A stretch of 64,000 nucleotides of DNA from Clostridium_AD sp964467165 (GTDB lineage: Bacteria > Bacillota > Clostridia > Clostridiales > Clostridiaceae), in assembly GCA_964467165.1 (NCBI GenBank), contig CAYXOL010000015.1, positions 29,023-93,022 of the forward strand, read 5' to 3'. Shown here one piece after another: positions 43,843 to 51,606 of this stretch. The notes beneath the pieces were generated by a model. It was given only the letters and a program-made list of their open reading frames with translations. It was not told the DNA's origin and made no database searches. The position numbers and the translations under genes were made by a program. The stretch's first letter is position 1; each line of letters begins with the position of its first letter.

Positions 43843-44730
43843 TGTGGCATTTAAATTGTGCATTTGTATCGTATCTTTTAGTACAGCTAATCTAATTGCT
43901 CGTGGAAGTAAGGTAGCCACTCCATCAATACCCAGTTAAAAATGTTGGCATTATTAAGAGCTGCTCATCATATGTTAGCACCACCAAGTCTAGTAACAGT
44001 TACTATTGAGCGGCCTTTAATCTTAGATATAACAACAGTATATTAGCAATGTACACTTTACTGCTGTAAACTTCGACGATTGTTGCAACAAAGTCTTTTG
44101 CAATTAGCTATTACTACTGTCGCACTTTTAGCAACTATAAGAGGTACCACTCTAAGATAATCTACTTTACTAGCATCTAAAACTGCTGATTCAGCACCCA
44201 TCTACCATCCAGCTTTAACTATTGCATCGGAAATTAAAGATCTGCCGGGTCCACTTAATCTTCTATTTCTAAATGTGCAACTGTTTGAGTTCCTACACTA
44301 AGAGCTAATACAAATACTATACTTATAATACACCTTTCTTATAAAAACTTATGTCCTTTCCAATAGCTACGTCAGAAATAGTTCCTGCATTATCGGTTAT
44401 TGGCGATGGTATTTTTAAAATTCTAACAAGTCATTAATTAGTGTGGGTCTTGTTAGCAATTTTATTTACCACTAGCAATTACTACTAAGATCGTTTGGAA
44501 CATTTGTTGATCAGTTTTACGTAAGCTCCAATTGTTGGTGCAATAGTTTTTATTGGAACTTCTTTTCAGGAATGATTGCAGACTAATCAGTGGAATATAT
44601 CGTTAATTTACAAAAAAATAAAAGTCACATCATGACTAATGGCTCATAATGTAGCTGTTTTTGCATGAATGTACACTATATACAAAGCAGAGATACTTTG
44701 TGTAATAAGGTCCAATCTTAAGGTAACACG
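43843..44730 (-). pseudogene. Gene-free stretch with probable decayed coding remnants
   Basis: No open frame of useful length exists in 888 bases. On the minus strand, protein-like runs interrupted by stops can be read, for example VGTQTVAHLEIED at about 44295-44255, then ISDAIVKAGW, and MGAESAVLDASKVDYLRVVP at about 44205-44145. They lie in more than one frame, as expected for an old gene with many mutations. I cannot name the ancestor. Confidence 0.35.
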
Positions 44731-45267
44731 TCAACTTTTTAAGTATTCGCGAAGGTAATAATATAAGGTGTTGTATATCCAGTCACCACTAGAAGTCCTG
44801 GCTAGAAAAGCTGTCGTAAAGTTGTATCTGGCTTCAAAAGTTTTTAAACTAGCTAATAGTGCCTTAGGGTTGTATTCCGATCTATAGTTATGGTTCAAAA
44901 TATCCTCATATCCATTCGCCTGTTCCACCAGTAAACATATCTTAGTATTATCTTTAGTTGCTCGTAAAAATTCTGCAGAAAAGCGGGTCCTATCTTTAAT
45001 GCTACCAACGAGTTCATCTACACTATTTTTTTTCTCAATCATGACTGGAAAGTAGCAATCTTTCATAATTCCCAGCTCTGGTCTTGCTAAGAGCTTCACG
45101 CTATAATCTCCTGCATCAATTGTTTCAATTTGATATTTTATTTTATTTTCATCAAAATAATCTAATATATGTTGGATTTTCTTCTCTCTTGTGTCTACTA
45201 CTATTACTAAACTTTCTTTTAGAATCTTTATAATTTCTGTATCTGAGAATCTATATTTTAATTGCAT
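44731..45267 (-). CDS. ERCC4-domain nuclease
   Basis: A nuclease of about 178 residues of the ERCC4/XPF/Mus81 type without helicase. Catalytic marks are VVDTREKK near residue 25 (Asp, Arg-Glu), GDYSVKL near 52, and PVMIEKKNSVDELVGSI near 70 (variant of ERKxxxD). The ATG at 45267 follows GGAGGAG. Phages and plasmids often carry this domain. It sits just beyond the iteron-type origin and is on the same strand as the primase, so a role in processing replication or recombination intermediates of the element is likely (inference). Confidence 0.85.
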   Translation of the reverse strand: MQLKYRFSDTEIIKILKESLVIVVDTREKKIQHILDYFDENKIKYQIETIDAGDYSVKLLARPELGIMKDCYFPVMIEKKNSVDELVGSIKDRTRFSAEFLRATKDNTKICLLVEQANGYEDILNHNYRSEYNPKALLASLKTFEARYNFTTAFLARTSSGDWIYNTLYYYLREYLKS

Positions 45268-45466
45268 ATGTATCAACTCCTCCTAATTTTCTGTCAATGG
45301 CTTTTGTAATGATGCAACTCTGGCACTAATCTTTGCCTTTTAAACTATATATACACTTATTACTTCAGCGACTCTAATAGCATTAATTTTTACATTATGA
45401 AAATCTCATATTATGTATTGCTAAAACAACCGTTACAATAGAATATTTTACTTAGGAGCTAAAACC

Positions 45467-45735
45467 TCCCCCAGGGGGACACTTGGGGGATACCATAATC
45501 CCCGCTACACCTATTGATATGACTAGTTTTGAGGCACCCGGGGGATAGTGGGGATAGTAAACGCAAATCCTTTATATATAAGTACTCTTTTATATTCTTT
45601 CTTACGTAAGAGTTAAGAAAAGTATCCCCTACCTCCCCCAACCTCTCTAAAGCGTTGATTTCACTAGAATACAGGATTTCCAAAAGCTCCCCCAAGTGTC
45701 CCCCATCTCTCCCCCACTTGTATTTTTGCTCCCCC
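45467..45735. other. ori: Candidate replication origin: inverted iteron sets around an AT-rich core
   Basis: The left set has GGGGGA at 45474, 45485 and 45540 and GGGGA at 45550 on the plus strand, with two reversed copies at 45467 and 45499. The right set has the complement TCCCC(C) at 45625, 45634, 45688, 45699, 45710 and 45730. Spacings of 11 bases recur (45474/45485; 45688/45699/45710). Between the sets, 45555-45620 is AT-rich (TTTATATATAAG). The region directly follows the primase/helicase stop. Staphylococcal island origins are known to have two iteron sets around an AT-rich region next to the rep gene. Confidence 0.7.
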
Positions 45736-45764
45736 GATTGTATTTTTTTGTAATTGATGTAGTT

Positions 45765-47972
45765 TCACCATGAAACATGTAATTCTTCCAATTCTTCAGT
45801 TTTATTTGTAACGAGCTTTATATAATTTTTGCTAAGTCCAATATAGTACATTAGGCCATGTGATTTCCTTTTAATAATTCCCAGGTTAGTTCCAATTCTT
45901 TCTGTAAATTTTTTACTACTGCAAGGCCTGTCTTCATTATCTCTACAGTAATTTTCATAATCTATATATAAATTTGCAGACTTAACCTTGTCTGTAGCTA
46001 ATCCTGTAACTGTATAATTTTCATGTATGAAAGCTCTAGTACTATCGCACTGAAGCATATACTTCTCCTTCTGCTCTTCTAGCTCTGGTGCATTAGTAAA
46101 AATATAGTTTTGGCTTATTAGCCTTTCTAGTCCTTCCAATGCCCATTTTAATATATGGTCTTTATCTTCCATAAGCTTGTCCATTAGTAATGGGTCTCTA
46201 TGCTCTACTGGAATAACATTGTTACATGGAACTATTAGAAATCTGTCGAACAAATGTTGGCCTGTATCTCCTTTTACATATGGAAGGTTATTACAAGCAA
46301 ATATTAGAACTCCTTTATAAGTGAACATAAACTTGTCTTTGCCCTTAAATTCTGCACTTAATGCATCTCCACCGGTTATTTCTTTAAGTGTAGATGGATC
46401 TTCTAGTGTAGAATTAGGTAAATCTCCATTAAATACAATTCTCTTCCCATAAATTGCAGATAAACTAAATCTATCCGAAAGTTGCTGCATTTTCAGGTTT
46501 ATACTATTTTCTTCCCCTACTATTCTACATAGAGCTTCTATATATTTTGACTTCCCGGTGTCACCCTTACCATTAAGCAATAACACTTTCTTAACTCTAT
46601 TGCCTGAAATATTAGATATTGTTAACCCAGCATACTCCTGCAACACTCTTTGGATGTTTTTGCTTCCACCACTTAAAGTATCAATAAAACTGTCCCAATG
46701 ACCTAAATTGTCAGCCTTAACCTTATACTCACAATTCAATTGATAACAAGAAATATACTCTTTAGAATGTGGCTTTAGTTCTTTACTTCTAATATTATAT
46801 AAGCCGTTTTTTAAATTTATAATACTCTCATTACCATTAATATCCTCAAAAGCAATTGGATCTATATTGGTAAGCATTTCAGCAATATCATTTATACTTG
46901 AAGAATTTTGAAACCTTGGTTTTATATATTTTGAAATTTCACTGCATATCCAATTTTGTGAAGCTAATTTATAAACGCCATTTTTATATATGTGCATTAA
47001 TCCTCTTGAACTACTAGAACCTGCAATAATATAATCCATATTCATCTTTAAGTTATGCGCTAATAAACCTTTCACCAAATTTACATGCTTCCTCTCATTT
47101 TTTTCATAGCATTTGGGAAATTCTTCTTTTTGCTCAATAATAGCCTTAATTAGCTTTTCTCTATTATTGCCCTCTATTTTGTTCCAGTCTGATATGTCTC
47201 CTTTTTCTATATCAGATACTATTAGAACCCTGATGCTATAAGCATACTTTTTTATACTTTTTCTAATTTCCTCTGCATATTTTTTACCCGGATCATCATT
47301 ATCTGGTAATATAACAACCGTAGCACCTTTAAAATATTGGCTATATCTATCTACCCATTTGCCCTTACCTGCGCCACTGCTTCCCGTGGTAGCTACAAAT
47401 CCCATAGCGTTTAATGTATCGCAATCCTTTTCACCTTCTGCAATAAATACCCAAGCATCATTTGCTACAGCTTCAATAACTTTTGGCAAATTATATAATA
47501 TTGGTATTTGTAGCGGAAAATGCTGTTTCTTCGTGAGCCTATCTCTTTTGCTATATTGATTAGATCCATTAAAAGTTTCAGAATAATTCCCTTCTTCAAG
47601 TCCCCATACTATAGCACCATCTATAACTCGCCTTTGAGAAAAATGCTTATCTTTAGTCCTAACTTTTTCAAATAAGACTTTCCCATCAAAATCTGTGTAT
47701 TTATATATTTTTTCAATATTTGCATCTTCTTTTTTTATAGGTGTTTTTTCTAATTGTTCATCAAATAAATCACCTAGTGTTAACCCAACTTGCTCTAATA
47801 CATCCCTGGTATCACATCCTGCTTGGCAGTATATTAATGTCTTCCCCTCACTTGAAATATAGCTAACTGACAAACTGGCCTGGTTATCCGTATGATTTGG
47901 ACAAATACATTGAGCTGTATTTTCTGAGTTACTATGAATTTTAAATTTATTTAATATTTCCTTGTATTGCAT
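45765..47972 (-). CDS. Primase/SF3 helicase (CHC2-Toprim-D5/P4 type), element replication initiator
   Basis: A multidomain replication protein of about 735 residues. The N-terminal zinc finger has CICPNHTDNQASL and CQAGCD (about 25-60). The Toprim domain has VFIAEGEKDCDTLNAMGF near 175 and VVILPDNDDPGKKYA near 215. A D5 N-terminal domain and an SF3 helicase follow, with Walker A NGKGDTGKSKY near 470 and FACNNLPYVKGDTGQHLFDR near 565. The ATG at 47972 lies eight bases after GGAGGG, replacing a TTG inside that site. It should prime and unwind DNA from the iteron region just behind its stop. Confidence 0.93.
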   Translation of the reverse strand: MQYKEILNKFKIHSNSENTAQCICPNHTDNQASLSVSYISSEGKTLIYCQAGCDTRDVLEQVGLTLGDLFDEQLEKTPIKKEDANIEKIYKYTDFDGKVLFEKVRTKDKHFSQRRVIDGAIVWGLEEGNYSETFNGSNQYSKRDRLTKKQHFPLQIPILYNLPKVIEAVANDAWVFIAEGEKDCDTLNAMGFVATTGSSGAGKGKWVDRYSQYFKGATVVILPDNDDPGKKYAEEIRKSIKKYAYSIRVLIVSDIEKGDISDWNKIEGNNREKLIKAIIEQKEEFPKCYEKNERKHVNLVKGLLAHNLKMNMDYIIAGSSSSRGLMHIYKNGVYKLASQNWICSEISKYIKPRFQNSSSINDIAEMLTNIDPIAFEDINGNESIINLKNGLYNIRSKELKPHSKEYISCYQLNCEYKVKADNLGHWDSFIDTLSGGSKNIQRVLQEYAGLTISNISGNRVKKVLLLNGKGDTGKSKYIEALCRIVGEENSINLKMQQLSDRFSLSAIYGKRIVFNGDLPNSTLEDPSTLKEITGGDALSAEFKGKDKFMFTYKGVLIFACNNLPYVKGDTGQHLFDRFLIVPCNNVIPVEHRDPLLMDKLMEDKDHILKWALEGLERLISQNYIFTNAPELEEQKEKYMLQCDSTRAFIHENYTVTGLATDKVKSANLYIDYENYCRDNEDRPCSSKKFTERIGTNLGIIKRKSHGLMYYIGLSKNYIKLVTNKTEELEELHVSW

Positions 47973-48034
47973 TTTGTGACCCTCCAAATCTTACATTTTG
48001 ACCTTAGTAACTATTACTATAGTTGCAATAATAG

Positions 48035-48436
48035 CTACCTTAACATTTCCTTTAACTGCTCCACAGAGAACATACTTAAATCAATTTTACTTGTTGCAAT
48101 GGTTTCACCAACAATTTCAGTTTCTTGTCTGTCAACAAATAATTTGAGGTGCTTACCTAGTAGTTCATAGGCCCTTAGCTTGTCTCCTTCTTTAGTTCCA
48201 TTCTCAGCAATATCTTTTATACCATTCAAAACCAACTGCGCGGTTATACCATTATCTAAAGCACGCTCTTGTAACCTTTTATCTATATTATTACGAATAC
48301 TAGGTTTTAATAGATTTCCTGGGCCTATATTATTCGCGGACCTCTTACTATATCCACTACGAATAGCAGCAGCAGTGGCATTACTATCTATACAATATTC
48401 GCTTATAAACAATTGTTGCTTCGATGTTAATTTCAT
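48035..48436 (-). CDS. terS: Phage terminase small subunit-like protein
   Basis: A 133-residue protein of the terminase_2 family. The N-terminus MKLTSKQQLFISEYCIDSNA with TAAAIRSGYSKRSANN is a typical DNA-binding helix-turn-helix of small terminase subunits, and the C-terminus ends SMFSVEQLKEMLR. The start follows AAGGGGTGATTATAC. No large subunit, portal or capsid gene is nearby, so it cannot package DNA alone. In phage satellites TerS redirects a helper phage's packaging to satellite DNA, which would fit here. Confidence 0.85.
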   Translation of the reverse strand: MKLTSKQQLFISEYCIDSNATAAAIRSGYSKRSANNIGPGNLLKPSIRNNIDKRLQERALDNGITAQLVLNGIKDIAENGTKEGDKLRAYELLGKHLKLFVDRQETEIVGETIATSKIDLSMFSVEQLKEMLR

Positions 48437-48449
48437 GTATAATCACCCC

Positions 48450-48620
48450 TTAGTTCGGTATTTTTTGTTCTAATTCAGCTTTGTATTTTAATATATTTTC
48501 TAAAACCTCGATATAAAATGCCGATTCATTTTCTGTCGCTTCCGTAGAAGAAATAATATGTAATACCTCTTCTGCATTAGCATTTGCCTGATCTACCAAC
48601 AAACTTAGCTTTATATCCAT
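48450..48620 (-). CDS. Small hypothetical protein between terS and xis
   Basis: A 56-residue acidic, helical product (MDIKLSLLVDQANANAEEVL...), with a start ten bases after AGGAGG and a stop 13 bases before terS. Position in the early operon and the strong ribosome site support it. No family is recognised. Confidence 0.65.
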   Translation of the reverse strand: MDIKLSLLVDQANANAEEVLHIISSTEATENESAFYIEVLENILKYKAELEQKIPN

Positions 48621-48713
48621 CGTTCCTGTTCCTCCTTTTATTTTTTTTCAATCTTATTTAAGCTTTTTAAAAGTTGCATATTTTCGCATAAATATTTACT
48701 CTATATTGAATGG

Positions 48714-48944
48714 TTACGCCTCAACTTTCCTTAATTTCCCTATAGAAATATCATTATTTGATGGAGATATATTTTCTAATGCTAACCGACCTAGATCCGC
48801 CTCCAACCAATCAAGTCTCAAGATATATTTCGTGGTTCCAGCCAAATTAAATCGAATCTTTCTTTGTTTGCACAATTGTCTCAGTGAATACTCAGATATC
48901 CCACTCTCACTGGCTGCTTTTTTTAACGACATGTATTTTGTCAT
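48714..48944 (-). CDS. xis: Excisionase-like MerR-type helix-turn-helix protein
   Basis: A 76-residue DNA-binding protein. MSLKKAASESGISEYSLRQL is the helix-turn-helix of the excisionase/HTH_17 group, followed by RKIRFNLAGTTKYILRLDWL, the wing typical of such small proteins. The start follows AAAAGGAGGAAAAGAAA. It belongs to the leftward early operon, divergent from the CI-like repressor and integrase. It probably directs excision, though a transcriptional role is also possible. Confidence 0.75.
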   Translation of the reverse strand: MTKYMSLKKAASESGISEYSLRQLCKQRKIRFNLAGTTKYILRLDWLEADLGRLALENISPSNNDISIGKLRKVEA

Positions 48945-49005
48945 TTTCTTTTCCTCCTTTTAATTAAAAAATGCCATACTACCGCTAAAGTAGTACAACA
49001 TCTTG

Positions 49006-49143
49006 TTATTCTTGCATATATTTTGTTTTAATATTTCTCAAAGCCTCATGCCCTGTAGGGTCTTCTTTGTAATTTTTATCTCCTGCCCTACGTTTCTTAT
49101 CAATAATTAACTCTTTTCTCTCTCTTTTCTCTCTTTTATTCAA
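49006..49143 (-). CDS. Small basic hypothetical protein at head of the early operon
   Basis: About 45 residues, highly charged (MNKREKRERKELIIDKKRR...). The TTG at 49143 lies six bases after GGGGGAGG; the longer frame to an ATG at 49209 has no ribosome site. It may be the first gene transcribed from the regulatory region at 49289-49451. Function unknown. Confidence 0.5.
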   Translation of the reverse strand: MNKREKRERKELIIDKKRRAGDKNYKEDPTGHEALRNIKTKYMQE

Positions 49144-49288
49144 AAGATACCTCCCCCTATATTTTTTTAGCCAGCTAAGACCCCTTGACCTTTTGATGTT
49201 GTCTAACATTAAACATTATTTGATTGTTTTTAGTGATTTCTTTTTTATACTTACTACTTTGTTTTAATTACGCCAGACCCCCTCTTTA

Positions 49289-49451
49289 CACTAATAGTGC
49301 TTTAGTAATTATTAATTTACACTATTGGTTACTAATTGATCTCAGTATACTTTACTGTTAGAATAATAGCAACTTTTATTATTCCACTAATAGTATTGTA
49401 TTTGTTTTTCATTTGTGTTATTTTAAATATAACAATATAACACTATTAGAC
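49289..49451. promoter_or_regulatory. Four operator-like sites between divergent repressor and early operon
   Basis: CACTAATAGTG (49289, perfect palindrome), CACTATTGGT (49320), CACTAATAGTA (49385) and CACTATTAGAC (49441) share the core CACTAwTAG. They fill the region between the CI-like repressor gene and the leftward operon, where a lysogeny-type switch is expected. Confidence 0.6.
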
Positions 49452-49502
49452 TGTCGTAAAATAATTTTCAATAAAATAATTTTTAAAAGGTGTTGATTTT
49501 AT

Positions 49503-50081
49503 ATGAATAATATAAGCAAAAAGAAACCTGAATTAGTTGAAATGGGAATCAGGTTAAAAAAACTTAGAGAAGATAAGAATAAAAGTCAAAAGGAAACTGC
49601 TATAAATTTAGAACTTAAGCAATCTGTTTTGTCTAGTTATGAGTTAGGTAATAGAGAACCTCCAATTACTGCATTAAATAAACTTGCTAGATATTATGGT
49701 GTAACAGTTGATTATTTAACTGGTAATAATAATTATAAGAGTTCAGATACCCAAGCATTGTCTAGTGCTTTGCCATTTAGTTTCAAATCAATAGATAAAA
49801 TAATATTTATTAATTCTCAACTTGGTGGTTTCTTAGAGGAAATTTTAACTAATGGTGAGTTCTTCGATTTATTAAGTTCTTTAAAAGGATATAAAGATTC
49901 TTACAAGTTTGATGCTATGAGTAAAGACCTACTTATGAAAGATAAATATTTTAACAAATTCGAAAAAATTGTTTCTGAAACAGGACTAAACTTTCCACAA
50001 TTTGTACATAAAACTTTAATTGATAGTGCTATAGAAACAATGTTGAAAAATTATAAAAATAGTGGTAAAAAGGAGATATAA
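49503..50081 (+). CDS. CI/Stl-like XRE-family repressor
   Basis: A 192-residue regulator. The Cro/CI helix-turn-helix spans residues 14-70 (LKKLREDKNKSQKETAINLE and LARYYGVTVDYLTGNNNY). The C-terminal 110 residues are unlike the LexA-type self-cleaving domain: no Ser-Lys peptidase motif is visible, so the repressor is probably released by a protein or other signal and not by RecA. Satellite repressors of the Stl type work this way. The start follows AAAGGTGTTGATTTTAT. The integrase gene begins three bases after its stop. Confidence 0.85.
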   Translation: MNNISKKKPELVEMGIRLKKLREDKNKSQKETAINLELKQSVLSSYELGNREPPITALNKLARYYGVTVDYLTGNNNYKSSDTQALSSALPFSFKSIDKIIFINSQLGGFLEEILTNGEFFDLLSSLKGYKDSYKFDAMSKDLLMKDKYFNKFEKIVSETGLNFPQFVHKTLIDSAIETMLKNYKNSGKKEI

Positions 50082-50084
50082 ACA

Positions 50085-51332
50085 ATGGCTGCTATAGAAA
50101 AGAGAGGCGAAAACTCCTACCGATTAACAGTATCATGCGGATATGATAAATTAGGTAAACAGGTAAGGAAAGCAAGAACTATTGATTTATCACATATCTC
50201 ACCAAAGAAACAACAGGCAGAAGCAGAAAAGCAATTTATACTATTTCAAGATGAAATAAAAAAAGGACAATATGTTGATAATGAAAAAATAACCTTAGAA
50301 GAATTTATTCAAAAATGGCTTGCAGACTACGCTAATGTTAATTTACAACCTAAAACTTTATTAGAGTATAAACGGCTATTAGGAAGAATTATACCTACCC
50401 TAGGTCATTTGCGGCTTATTCAGGTACAACCAACACACTTAACAGCTTTTTATAATAACTTACGTGAAGATGGTATTAGACAAGATGGAAAACCAGGAGG
50501 ATTAAGTGAAAAAACAATACTCCATCATCATAGATTAATTTCAAGCATTTTAACATCAGCGCTGCAATGGGGATTTGTACTAAATAATCCTGCTTTACGT
50601 GTTAAAGCCCCTAAAATTATTAAAAAGGAAGCTAGACATTATAATATTGAGGAAGTTGAATATATCCTTAAATTAATTGAAGATGAACCTATAAAATATA
50701 GAACTATGGTAATATTGGCCCTGTATGGTGGTATGAGAGAAGGGGAACTAACTGCTCTAACATGGAATGATATTGATTTTGATAAATGCCTTATAAAAAT
50801 AGACAAATCATTACAGCATCTTCCCGGAAGAGATACTTTTATAAAATCCACTAAAACTGAAAATGTTAGGGTTATTTCTACTCCACAATCAGCTATGGAA
50901 CTACTTAAAGAATATAAGAAATGGCAAAATGAAGAAAAATTGAGTATAGGTGATCTATGGAATAAAACGGATTGCTTGTTTACAGGTGTTAATGGAGGAC
51001 ATATCTTCCCCAGCACCATATCAAAGTGGTTCCTAAAATTTATAAGAAGACATAATGAAGCGATTATGAATGATGATACTATTACAAAGGAAGATAAAGT
51101 ATTGTATTTGGTAAGAGAGGTTAATTTCCATGGATTAAGACATACATCTGCTACCATATTAATTAGCCAAAATGTAGATGTAAGTACAGTATCTAAAAGA
51201 CTAGGTCATGCTAGAACTTCAACGACTATGGATATATATAGCCACAGCTTACAGAGATCAGACTCAGCAGCCGCGGATAAACTTGAAAATCTGTTTAATA
51301 AAAAAGAACAAAATAAAAAGCAGGGAAAATAA
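50085..51332 (+). CDS. int: Tyrosine-recombinase integrase of the element
   Basis: A phage-type integrase of 415 residues. The N-terminal arm-binding domain (about 1-65) starts MAAIEKRGENSYRLTVSCGY; the SAM-like core-binding domain spans about 70-175. The catalytic residues are all present: Arg218 (GGMREGELTAL), His349 and Arg352 (FHGLRHTSA), His375 (RLGHART) and nucleophile Tyr385 (DIYSH). The start follows AAAAAGGAG. It is transcribed toward the tRNA-Arg att site 145 bases downstream. It should cut in the anticodon-loop part of the tRNA, where the 46-base identity begins. Confidence 0.95.
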   Translation: MAAIEKRGENSYRLTVSCGYDKLGKQVRKARTIDLSHISPKKQQAEAEKQFILFQDEIKKGQYVDNEKITLEEFIQKWLADYANVNLQPKTLLEYKRLLGRIIPTLGHLRLIQVQPTHLTAFYNNLREDGIRQDGKPGGLSEKTILHHHRLISSILTSALQWGFVLNNPALRVKAPKIIKKEARHYNIEEVEYILKLIEDEPIKYRTMVILALYGGMREGELTALTWNDIDFDKCLIKIDKSLQHLPGRDTFIKSTKTENVRVISTPQSAMELLKEYKKWQNEEKLSIGDLWNKTDCLFTGVNGGHIFPSTISKWFLKFIRRHNEAIMNDDTITKEDKVLYLVREVNFHGLRHTSATILISQNVDVSTVSKRLGHARTSTTMDIYSHSLQRSDSAAADKLENLFNKKEQNKKQGK

Positions 51333-51387
51333 AAATCTCTGCTTTCTTGTCGTATTCTATAGTTATCTTAATAATTTATTGTAACAA

Positions 51388-51408
51388 TAAACACCAAATA
51401 AACACCAA
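51388..51408 (+). repeat. Two integrase arm-type repeats, right end
   Basis: TAAACACCAA at 51388 and 51399, 11 bases apart, in the same orientation as the three copies near the left att site. They lie between int and the right att site. Confidence 0.7.
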
Positions 51409-51442
51409 ATTGATATTCATTCTATTTAATCAAAAAAGTAAT

Positions 51443-51468
51443 AGGTACCTCAAACCTTTGAGGTACCT
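51443..51468 (-). terminator. Terminator supplied by the element downstream of tRNA-Arg
   Basis: Twelve-base perfect arms (51443-51454, 51457-51468) with a very short loop, followed on the minus strand by ATTACTTTTTT. It lies 10 bases beyond the tRNA 3' end, inside the element, and replaces the original terminator now at the left end. It may also stop transcription from int. Confidence 0.75.
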
Positions 51469-51477
51469 ACATTCGTC

Positions 51478-51523
51478 ATGGTGCGTCGGACAGGAGTCGA
51501 ACCTGCGACCAACTGGTTCGTAG
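51478..51523. repeat. attR: Right attachment site within tRNA-Arg
   Basis: A 46-base sequence identical to 20461-20506. It covers the tRNA from the anticodon loop to CCA plus one flanking base. The element's copy rebuilds a complete tRNA. Confidence 0.92.
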
Positions 51524-51555
51524 CCAGCTACTCTATCCAACTGAGCTACCAACGC
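51479..51555 (-). tRNA. tRNA-Arg (anticodon ACG)
   Basis: Seventy-seven bases including an encoded CCA. The acceptor stem pairs GCGTTGG with the complementary 3' arm, the anticodon loop is CTACGAA, and the T arm is GCAGGTTCGACTCCTGT. The 3' half derives from the integrated element but leaves the sequence intact. Confidence 0.95.
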
Positions 51556-51606
51556 ATAAACATCATTATTATATTAACATATTATATGTTAGTAGTAAAG
51601 ATTTAT

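Larger units (their letters stand above)
20461..51523. mobile_element. Integrated phage-satellite (PICI-like) element with defence and DNA-repair cargo, about 31 kb
   Basis: The limits are a 46-base direct repeat (20461-20506 and 51478-51523); the right copy is the 3' portion of an intact tRNA-Arg gene. At the right end are integrase, CI-like repressor, divergent excisionase, terminase small subunit, primase/helicase and an iteron-type origin. No structural, large-terminase, lysis or conjugation gene is visible, so it is probably a satellite that depends on a helper phage, or a degraded prophage. The 25 kb further left carries cargo: FRG/membrane pair, type I restriction, serine recombinase, STAND NTPase, Ku-LigD, Y-family polymerase and HEPN/KAP genes. 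Limits are well supported; the satellite class is an inference. Confidence 0.85.

Noticed and set aside
45459..45695. 78-codon open frame on the minus strand inside the G/C-rich repeats
   Set aside because: Its sequence is produced by the iteron repeats, it has no recognised family, and the inverted iteron layout explains the region better as an origin.
20461..51523. Conjugative element (ICE)
   Set aside because: No relaxase, coupling protein or type IV secretion gene is present; terS and the P4-type primase point to a phage-related element.
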